9,734 nt of DNA, taken from contig CADCPV010000490.1 of assembly GCA_902803345.1 (NCBI GenBank), positions 1-9,734 of the forward strand, read 5' to 3'. The position numbers and the translations under genes are program-made. This document shows, one piece after another, positions 1 through 5,358 of this stretch. This stretch comes from an uncultured Eubacteriales bacterium. Lineage in GTDB: Bacteria > Bacillota_A > Clostridia > Lachnospirales > Lachnospiraceae. Under the pieces are notes generated by a model, which worked only from the letters and a program-made list of their open reading frames with translations, was not told the origin of the DNA and did not search any database. Position 1 is the stretch's first letter, and each line of letters opens with the position of its first letter.

Positions 1-246
1 CACGGCGGTTCCGGCATCCCCTTCGACCAGGTCAGCAAGGCCATTTCGATGGGCGTCAGCAAGATCAACGTCAACACCGAGCTTCAGCTTGTGTTTGCGG
101 CAGCGACCAGAAAGTACATCGAAGCCGGCAAGGACAAAGAAGGCAAGGGCTATGACCCGAGAAAGCTTCTGAAGCCGGGCTGCGATGCGGTAATCGAAAA
201 GACCATCGAACTGATGGGTGCTTTCGGCTGCGCCGGAAAGGCCTGA
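1..246 (+). CDS. fba: Fructose-bisphosphate aldolase, class II (3' end, 81 residues)
   Basis: This is the C-terminal part of a class II (zinc-dependent) aldolase; the gene begins outside the window and is open in frame from base 1. The enzyme cleaves fructose 1,6-bisphosphate to dihydroxyacetone phosphate and glyceraldehyde 3-phosphate in cytosolic glycolysis. The fragment opens with HGGSG, which in this family contains a zinc-ligand His and the glycines/serine that hold the DHAP phosphate. It continues with the KINVNTE motif, the other phosphate-binding segment. The family's C-terminal block with YDPRKLLKPG and a helix ending in MGAFG follows, then TGA. Nothing looks truncated at the 3' end, and a strong terminator follows 18 nt after the stop. 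Class II assignment is firm. The upstream half, including the other two zinc ligands, cannot be inspected. Confidence 0.95.
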   Translation, partial: HGGSGIPFDQVSKAISMGVSKINVNTELQLVFAAATRKYIEAGKDKEGKGYDPRKLLKPGCDAVIEKTIELMGAFGCAGKA

Positions 247-264
247 TCGGTCTTATAAATTCAT

Positions 265-299
265 AAAAAAGGAGCACTCATCGCGAGTGCTCCTTTTTT
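265..299. terminator. Rho-independent terminator, probably bidirectional
   Basis: A perfect 9-bp stem, GGAGCACTC (271-279) with GAGTGCTCC (285-293), has a 5-nt loop. It is flanked by six A (265-270) on one side and six T (294-299) on the other. On the plus strand the T run gives the U tail for ending fba transcripts. On the minus strand the A run becomes the U tail for transcripts arriving from the convergent cold-shock gene, which stops at 336. The symmetry suits a shared terminator between convergent genes. Confidence 0.92.
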
Positions 300-335
300 A
301 CAGCTTCTTGAAATTGCCGGGAAATCAGGATCCTG

Positions 336-536
336 TTACAGCTTTGTAACGTTAACAGCCTGGGGTCCCTTGGTTCCTTCTATAATGTCGAATTCAACCT
401 CCTGGCCCTCATCGAGTGTCTTGAAACCCTCCATGTTCAGACCGGAATAGTGAACAAAAATATCCTTGCCGTTCTCATCACAGATAAAACCGTACCCCTT
501 CTGATTGTTAAACCATTTCACTGTTCCCTTTTGCAT
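336..536 (-). CDS. csp: Cold-shock domain protein (CspA/CspB family), 66 aa
   Basis: This is a small single-domain nucleic-acid-binding protein of the CspA/CspB type, expected to act in the cytosol as an RNA chaperone that melts secondary structure. Both RNA-binding motifs are intact: RNP1 is KGYGFI at residues 13-18, and RNP2 is IFVHY at 26-30. W8 and F9 in the first strand are also typical, and 66 residues is the usual full length. I chose the ATG at 534-536 over an in-frame start nine codons upstream because GGAGG (complement of 544-548) lies 7 nt before it and the protein then begins [10 protein letters not shown], the family norm. It has its own promoter and faces fba tail to tail, so it is monocistronic. 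Bacterial genomes often carry several paralogues, so I do not assign a numbered gene name. Confidence 0.96.
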   Translation of the reverse strand: MQKGTVKWFNNQKGYGFICDENGKDIFVHYSGLNMEGFKTLDEGQEVEFDIIEGTKGPQAVNVTKL

Positions 537-561
537 GTGAATACCTCCAAAATAAGTCGTC

Positions 562-610
562 AAAATCCGCTTATATCCTAAGCTTCATACACTTTAGCAC
601 AACGGATTTT
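562..610. repeat. 8-bp inverted repeat flanking the csp -10 region
   Basis: AAAATCCG at 562-569 is the exact reverse complement of CGGATTTT at 603-610, with a 33-nt spacer containing the csp -10 box and the predicted start site. It could be a pair of regulator half-sites or chance; the arms are short. Confidence 0.35.
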
Positions 611-619
611 AAAAGTCAA
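591..619 (-). promoter_or_regulatory. SigA-type promoter of the cold-shock gene (extended -10)
   Basis: Read on the minus strand, TTGACT (complement of 614-619) is followed after exactly 17 nt by TAAAGT (complement of 591-596). A TG dinucleotide one base upstream of the -10 makes it an extended -10 element. Transcription would start near 584, giving a leader of roughly 48 nt before the ATG, too short to match the long thermosensing leader of E. coli cspA. The hexamers match consensus at 5/6 and 4/6. Confidence 0.7.
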
Positions 620-660
620 GGGAACAGGGAACGAAATAATAAAAAAAAATAATGCCGAAA

Positions 661-758
661 TCCGGACAATTGAAAATAAAAATGACCATACGGTTTTTTT
701 CGCTGCTTCTTGACAGTTAAGTTCACATTCGATATACTATAGGTTGTCCGGATGGACA
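661..758. repeat. Inverted repeats bracketing the membrane-operon promoter
   Basis: TCCGGACAA at 661-669 is the exact reverse complement of TTGTCCGGA at 744-752, so two 9-bp arms flank the whole promoter. The second arm overlaps a compact palindrome, TGTCC-GGAT-GGACA (745-758), which sits on the predicted transcription start. Possible roles are an upstream-plus-proximal operator pair for a dimeric repressor that loops DNA, or a 5'-terminal RNA hairpin that stabilises the message. The bases are certain; the function is inference. Confidence 0.5.
710..738 (+). promoter_or_regulatory. Near-consensus SigA promoter of the three-gene membrane operon
   Basis: TTGACA (710-715) is a perfect -35 box, followed after 17 nt by TATACT (733-738), a 5/6 -10 box. 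The predicted start is near 745, giving a leader of about 32 nt. The stretch upstream of the -35 (672-700) is rich in A and T runs and could act as an UP element. This is one of the two strongest promoters in the window. Confidence 0.88.
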
Positions 759-762
759 TTCA

Positions 763-768
763 AAGGAG
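763..768 (+). promoter_or_regulatory. Ribosome binding site that sets the start of the 777 gene
   Basis: AAGGAG lies 8 nt before the ATG at 777-779. It rules out the upstream in-frame TTG at 744, which falls on the predicted transcription start and therefore cannot be used. Confidence 0.85.
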
Positions 769-776
769 ATTACGGA

Positions 777-1805
777 ATGAGTGGTTTGATGTTTGTTTTG
801 CGCTCGGCGGAGGAGACGACGGAAGCGGTTACGATTGACCCGATCGTGACAGAGTTTTCCGACCTGAAAGTCCCGGTTTTAAGCATGGTGATGATGGGTC
901 TCGCGGCGGCCTGTATTCTGGCCGCACTGATTCTGGGAATCTATTTCCTTCTGGACCGCACGGACAACTGGGGCACGGGACTTTTAGCGGGTATTGCGGC
1001 CTATATGGTCTTCTGCTACCTGCTGTATATGGGCCTTCAGATCGGCCTGAATGCACTTCCGCTGACGAAGGATTTTGTGAATGACAAACCGGATCAGTTC
1101 ACAGCGATGATGACGATCTTTTCGGGGATTTTCGTCTGTACGGCCATTATCCTTTCGCTGAAATATGTCAACTCGCAGATGTCAAAGCGCGGCCAGCTCA
1201 TGACGATCGGGACGCCGCTTGCGGTGGGTGTCGGCATGTTTACGGCCATGGTGCTGGTAAACCGCGAAATGTCCACCAATATCCAGTATATCTTTGTGTC
1301 GGCTTCCGTGAATAAAATGGGCTTTGACGAAGCCGTGACCGCGACCGTGGAATCCATGGTGAACGGCGGAACCTACACACTTGAAGAAGCAACGAAGATT
1401 GCGACGGATTCCCTGCACGGACTGATGACGGAACCGCCGATTTCGTTCTTCCTGAATGCGATTTATTATATCCTGATGGAACTTCTCTATGCCTCGGCTG
1501 CGGTGCTGATTTTCGGCGAAATGGACGGGAGGCTGGAGCGGAAGTGGATGTTTGTCGGACTCGGCGGAGTTATGCTTTCCATCGTTCCGAGCATCCTCGT
1601 GACCCTGACGCCCTTCCCGAACTGGGCCGGCGTTCTGGTGAACCTGCTGATCACGGCTGCTGTCGTGTACATTACCATAAAACTGGTGAAGCAGTATATG
1701 CCGGAGGAACTGAAGTCATTAAGCTACAGCCACCGGCGCAACCGGCACAAAAAAGACGACGACAAACCCCAAAAGATGCCGAAAATCGTCATGCCGGACA
1801 AGTAA
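777..1805 (+). CDS. Multi-pass membrane protein of unknown function, 342 aa
   Basis: I do not recognise a characterised family. About seven hydrophobic spans are visible at residues 33-59, 66-90, 108-129, 141-162, 221-246, 257-277 and 281-303. A mostly polar segment (163-220) lies between the fourth and fifth spans. The short N-terminus is acidic (EETTE). The C-terminal tail (304-342) is strongly basic, with RRNRHKK, then a DDD cluster and a PQKMPKIVMPDK end, so it is probably cytoplasmic. I looked for the Glu/His motifs of YhfC- or CAAX-type intramembrane proteases and saw none that convinced me. The gene is first in an operon; 18 nt separate it from the zinc-ribbon gene. The context suggests it is the membrane core of a complex with the two downstream membrane-anchored products, which is inference. 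Confidence 0.9.
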   Translation: MSGLMFVLRSAEETTEAVTIDPIVTEFSDLKVPVLSMVMMGLAAACILAALILGIYFLLDRTDNWGTGLLAGIAAYMVFCYLLYMGLQIGLNALPLTKDFVNDKPDQFTAMMTIFSGIFVCTAIILSLKYVNSQMSKRGQLMTIGTPLAVGVGMFTAMVLVNREMSTNIQYIFVSASVNKMGFDEAVTATVESMVNGGTYTLEEATKIATDSLHGLMTEPPISFFLNAIYYILMELLYASAAVLIFGEMDGRLERKWMFVGLGGVMLSIVPSILVTLTPFPNWAGVLVNLLITAAVVYITIKLVKQYMPEELKSLSYSHRRNRHKKDDDKPQKMPKIVMPDK

Positions 1806-1823
1806 ACGAAAGGAAGGTGGGAT

Positions 1824-2870
1824 ATGATTCGTATCTACAAATGTCCGAGCTGCGGCGGCGTGCTTCAGTACCAGCCCGGCACGGACAACATGATCTGCCC
1901 GAACTGCAAAAACATGCAGCCGATCAGTGTGGTCGATCAGAAAACGGCAGACGGAAAGACCACGGGTCTCAGCGGACAGGAAAGCTTTGATCATGCCGGA
2001 AGCGGACAGGAAAACATGGTCTGCCCGGCCTGCGGCGGTCCATTAAACACCACTGACCATACAGCGGCGACCTTCTGCCCCTACTGCAAGAGCCCGACCC
2101 TGATTGACACGAGATTTGCAGGGCAGTACCGTCCGAGCCGCGTGCTTCCGTTCCAGTTTGACAAGAAGGAAGCACAGAACAAGTTCAAGACCTGGAAGGG
2201 CACCGGACTTCTGACGCCGGCCAAATTCAAATCTGCGGCGACCATGGACAAGGTCCAGGGCGTTTACGTTCCGTACTGGCTTTACAGCTACACCGGAAAC
2301 GTCAATCTGCAGGGTGAAGGCCTGAATACCCGGATCACCCGCCAGGGCGATGACGAGATCATTGAGACCGACCATTACCAGATCAACCGGACCATCCAGT
2401 CCACTTATGAAAATGTCCCGGCGGATGCTTCCGAAGCTTTCCCGGATGAAAACATGAATGTTCTGGAGCCTTTCGATTTTACAAAGCTCGTGAATTTCAC
2501 GATGCCCTATATGGCAGGCTTCACGGCGGATACCTACGACTACTCGGCAGCGGATTTGAATGAAAAAGTCCGCACGCTTGTCGAGCAGGAGATGGTCACC
2601 GACGCGACGGGTACGATTACGGAATACCAGAGCCTGAACCTGACGGGCACGCAGGTGAATTATACCGACCAGCGCGCAGAGTACGTGTACCTGCCGATCT
2701 GGACACTGATCTTTGAGTACATGGGCAAGAAATACCCGCTGTACATGAACGGTGAAACCGGCGAAATCGACGGCGTCGTTCCGTACAGCAAGCTGAAGGC
2801 GCTTCTGATCTTCGGCATCGCCTTTGTGGTATTCTTCCTGATTGCGCTTCTTTTAGGGAGGGTCTTCTGA
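1824..2870 (+). CDS. Double zinc-ribbon protein with C-terminal membrane anchor, 348 aa
   Basis: The N-terminus holds two zinc ribbons with the same spacing: CPSC (7-10) paired with CPNC (25-28), and CPAC (67-70) paired with CPYC (85-88), joined by a polar linker. Such ribbons resemble the TFIIB type and are often mislabelled as PriA helicase; no helicase motif is present here. A central soluble domain (about 95-320) begins with the segment LPFQFDKKEAQ and ends with YMNGETGEIDGVVPYSK, both features I recall from clostridial TFIIB-type zinc-ribbon-containing proteins. Residues 326-348 form one hydrophobic span at the extreme C-terminus, making this a tail-anchored protein with the ribbons in the cytosol. 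The start is supported by AAGGA 9 nt upstream. Its TGA overlaps the next ATG by one base, implying translational coupling. Its molecular role is unknown. Confidence 0.93.
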   Translation: MIRIYKCPSCGGVLQYQPGTDNMICPNCKNMQPISVVDQKTADGKTTGLSGQESFDHAGSGQENMVCPACGGPLNTTDHTAATFCPYCKSPTLIDTRFAGQYRPSRVLPFQFDKKEAQNKFKTWKGTGLLTPAKFKSAATMDKVQGVYVPYWLYSYTGNVNLQGEGLNTRITRQGDDEIIETDHYQINRTIQSTYENVPADASEAFPDENMNVLEPFDFTKLVNFTMPYMAGFTADTYDYSAADLNEKVRTLVEQEMVTDATGTITEYQSLNLTGTQVNYTDQRAEYVYLPIWTLIFEYMGKKYPLYMNGETGEIDGVVPYSKLKALLIFGIAFVVFFLIALLLGRVF

Positions 2871-3646
2871 TGAAAAAACTTGCAGTGATTCTTCTTGCGG
2901 CTGTTACAGCCGTGATTGTCCTCTCGGGTTTTGCGGTTTTAAGTCCTTCCTCCGGCATCTATGTCTATGACGACGGCGATTATCTGACCGCGGAGCAGGA
3001 ACAGCAGATCCAGAACCATATCCTCGAAGTCCGGGATAAGGTAAAATCCGATTTCTTCGTTGTGTTTACCGAGAATCCGGCGTCGGATGATTACCGCAGG
3101 GAAGCGGAAAAGGCCTGCGACCGTTTCATCTCGGCAGGCGGCGGATACGGCGATGACCACCAGACCATATGCTTCTATGTGGATATGGTGAACCGCTATT
3201 TCTTTATCGGCGAACATAATGACAGCGAAAAGTTCAAGCTGAAGGACAGTGAAGTTGACAGTATCGTGCTTGGAACAGTGCGCGACTATATGTCCCAGGG
3301 CAATTACTACGGCGCTTCGATGCAGTTTGTCGATGACGCCTCAAATGCTGCGAAGCCGGGATTCTTCGGCACGATCTGGGGCTGGCTGACCTCCGGCCTT
3401 GCCGGCGGCGGTGCGATTTCGGGCATCCTGGTCGGCAAGCATAAACGGCAGCCCGCAACCCCGAAGACACATTACAGAAAGGAAAACGGAACGCTTCCTC
3501 TGCGTGCACAGGATCACTTCCTCGGCACGACGCGGGAGGTCCGCCATATCGAGCGGCAGCAGCAGGAAAAGGAGGGCGGTTCAGGCGGAACCATCAGTTC
3601 TTCCTCCGGCTCCTCCGGAAACCACGGCGGCGGAACGTCGTTCTGA
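2870..3646 (+). CDS. TPM-domain membrane protein, 258 aa
   Basis: Residues 1-24 are a signal or anchor segment starting MKKLAVILLAAV. Residues about 28-160 match the TPM fold (named after TLP18.3, Psb32 and MOLO-1), with an early GIYVYDDGDYLT and a strand with DFFVVFTE. A second hydrophobic span lies at 168-188 and is followed by KHKRQ, so the positive-inside rule places the TPM domain outside and the tail in the cytosol. The tail carries HFLGTTREVRHIERQ and a Gly/Ser-rich end (236-258), both common in clostridial TPM proteins. Relatives function in photosystem II repair in plants and in acetylcholine receptor regulation in worms; the bacterial role is unclear. The start overlaps the previous stop (TGATG) and has GGGAGGG 7 nt upstream. 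It is last in the operon, before a hairpin. Confidence 0.92.
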   Translation: MKKLAVILLAAVTAVIVLSGFAVLSPSSGIYVYDDGDYLTAEQEQQIQNHILEVRDKVKSDFFVVFTENPASDDYRREAEKACDRFISAGGGYGDDHQTICFYVDMVNRYFFIGEHNDSEKFKLKDSEVDSIVLGTVRDYMSQGNYYGASMQFVDDASNAAKPGFFGTIWGWLTSGLAGGGAISGILVGKHKRQPATPKTHYRKENGTLPLRAQDHFLGTTREVRHIERQQQEKEGGSGGTISSSSGSSGNHGGGTSF

Positions 3647-3664
3647 TTTATCATGATCTGCTTT

Positions 3665-3710
3665 GCTTCGCTCAGGAAAGGCTTTTTCCTGAGCGAAGCT
3701 GTATTTGTTT
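3665..3710 (+). terminator. Terminator after the TPM gene
   Basis: A perfect 15-bp stem, 3665-3679 with 3685-3699, has a GGCTT loop and is followed by a T-rich stretch (TGTATTTGTTT, 3700-3710). The tail is interrupted by G and A, so termination may be incomplete. The kinase gene starts 28 nt later and I see no convincing promoter between hairpin and start. Confidence 0.75.
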
Positions 3711-3723
3711 ATGCAGTTTATCC

Positions 3724-3729
3724 AGGAGG
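3724..3729 (+). promoter_or_regulatory. Ribosome binding site setting a GTG start for the kinase
   Basis: A perfect AGGAGG lies 8 nt before GTG (3738-3740). The only upstream in-frame ATG, at 3711, has no purine-rich site before it and lies in the tail of the terminator, so GTG is preferred. Confidence 0.8.
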
Positions 3730-3737
3730 ACAACATT

Positions 3738-5354
3738 GTGACAGAGCTTCGTTCCGATGAGATCCGGGCTTATCAGGAGGAGATCGAGCGCCTGCGCCGG
3801 GAGCTTTATGAGGCGCAGTCCGCAAACCAGGCCAAGGAAACATTTTTAAGCAGTATGTCTCACGATATCCGCACGCCGATGAATGCTATCGTGGGTATGA
3901 CTATGCTGGCCAAAAATCACATCGACGAGAAAAACCGGGTCATGGATGCACTCGATAAAATCGAGGCTGCGAGCGGACACTTGCTTTCACTGATCAACGA
4001 TGTGCTGGATATGTCACGGATTAATTCCGGCAGGATGCAGATTTCGGAAGAGCTGTTCCAGCTGAGCGATCTGCTGCATGAGATTTTGGTGATCGTTCGG
4101 GCAATGAGCAGTCAGAAGGGCCACGAGCTGGTTTTTGAAACCGGGGATATCGTCCGGGAGGCTCTGTACGGGGATGCGCTCCGGCTCCGGCAGGTTTTTG
4201 TCAATATTATCAGCAACTCCGTGAAATATACGAAGGACGGCGGCAGGATTCTGGTCCGGATCAGTGAGGAAGAAACGAGGGATCGTTGCGTACTCTGTTT
4301 TGAGTGCGAAGACAACGGCATCGGCATGAGCAAAGAGTTTCTGCAAAAGATCTTTGACCCCTTTGAACGTGTGAATTCCAGCACGGTTTCCGGCATCGAA
4401 GGAACCGGACTAGGCATGAGCATTGTAAAAAAGCTGATTGAAGCGATGGACGGAGAGATCGAAGTGGAAAGCGAAGAGGGCGTCGGAACCACTGTCCGCA
4501 TACGAATTCCGCTACGATATGAGAAGCTCACCGTAGACTCCGAATCGCTTCGCGGTGCACGGCTCCTGATTCTTGAAAACGATCCGAAGATCATTGGCCG
4601 GTATGAGCAGTACCTGAAGGATACCGGCGTCAATTGCAGCTTTGTAAAGGATTCCGCCGAAGCGGTTTCCACACTGACGGAGGCGGATTTCCGGATGGAC
4701 AGGATCGACGGCTTTGTGATCGGACGGCTTCTCGGCAATAATGACACTCTCTTTGATATCGCTTCCTACGTGAGAAAGTCCAACCCTTCACTTCCGATTC
4801 TCCTTGTGGATGACTGCCAGTGGGAGGAGATCGAATACCGGGCAGAGCGGGCCGGCATCGACCTGTTCCTGCCGATTCCTTTTTTCAGAAAATCCCTGAT
4901 TCAGGCGCTGATCCGGGTGATGTCCCGGGAAACACACGGCGATGTGTCGGGCGGAATACCGGATCTTTCCGGAAAGACGATCCTGCTTGCGGAGGACAAC
5001 CTGATCAATCGGGAAATCGCGGCAGAGATACTAAGGACTACGAATGCCGTGATCGAGACGGCAGAAAACGGAGAAGAGGCGCTGAAGCTTTTCGAAAGTG
5101 CAGCTCCTGGACACTATTTCGTGATCCTGATGGATATTCAGATGCCAGTGATGGACGGTTATACGGCTGTCGGGAAAATCCGGACGCTTCCCAGGGAAGA
5201 TGCAGCAAGTGTCCCGATTTACGCCATGACCGCAAATGCTTTCGCCGAGGACATCGAGAAGGCAAGAAAAGCCGGTATGAACGGGCATCTGGCAAAACCT
5301 ATTGACGTCATGGCGCTGATGCAGGTGCTGCGCCAGGTATTTATGCAGGGCTGA
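3738..5354 (+). CDS. Soluble hybrid sensor histidine kinase, 538 aa (GTG start)
   Basis: The domain order is clear. A short coiled-coil lead-in covers about 5-35. HisKA follows, with phospho-acceptor H42 in SMSHDIRTP. The HATPase domain has an N-box (NIISN, 156-160), a G1 box (DNGIG, 192-196), an F-box-like FDPF and a G2 box (GTGLG, 222-226). The first receiver (about 275-395) is degenerate: the aspartate position reads IGRLL (Gly/Arg) and the conserved Lys is replaced in LFLPIPF. The second receiver (about 413-535) is intact, with E419/D420, phospho-acceptor D466 in LMDIQMP and K520 in AKPID. There is no membrane span, PAS, GAF or HPt domain, so the signal must come through a partner protein or the N-terminal helix. 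The stop is 4 nt from the next gene, suggesting coupling and a shared pathway. Phosphate transfer is expected from H42 to D466; the final output is not visible. Confidence 0.94.
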   Translation: MTELRSDEIRAYQEEIERLRRELYEAQSANQAKETFLSSMSHDIRTPMNAIVGMTMLAKNHIDEKNRVMDALDKIEAASGHLLSLINDVLDMSRINSGRMQISEELFQLSDLLHEILVIVRAMSSQKGHELVFETGDIVREALYGDALRLRQVFVNIISNSVKYTKDGGRILVRISEEETRDRCVLCFECEDNGIGMSKEFLQKIFDPFERVNSSTVSGIEGTGLGMSIVKKLIEAMDGEIEVESEEGVGTTVRIRIPLRYEKLTVDSESLRGARLLILENDPKIIGRYEQYLKDTGVNCSFVKDSAEAVSTLTEADFRMDRIDGFVIGRLLGNNDTLFDIASYVRKSNPSLPILLVDDCQWEEIEYRAERAGIDLFLPIPFFRKSLIQALIRVMSRETHGDVSGGIPDLSGKTILLAEDNLINREIAAEILRTTNAVIETAENGEEALKLFESAAPGHYFVILMDIQMPVMDGYTAVGKIRTLPREDAASVPIYAMTANAFAEDIEKARKAGMNGHLAKPIDVMALMQVLRQVFMQG

Positions 5355-5358
5355 GAAT

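Noticed and set aside
744..776. TTG start extending the seven-span protein by 11 residues
   Set aside because: The TTG coincides with the predicted transcription start and has no ribosome site; ATG 777 has AAGGAG at ideal spacing.
1824..2870. PriA-type helicase annotation for the zinc-ribbon protein
   Set aside because: No Walker A, DEAD/H or other helicase motif is present; only the cysteine pairs resemble PriA.
3705..3737. TTG 3705 or ATG 3711 as the kinase start
   Set aside because: Both lie in the terminator tail without a ribosome site, whereas GTG 3738 has a perfect AGGAGG 8 nt upstream.
4112..4747. Long open frame (211 codons) on the minus strand inside the kinase gene
   Set aside because: It is antisense to clearly conserved HATPase and receiver motifs, is Ser/Arg-rich like a codon-bias shadow, and matches no family.
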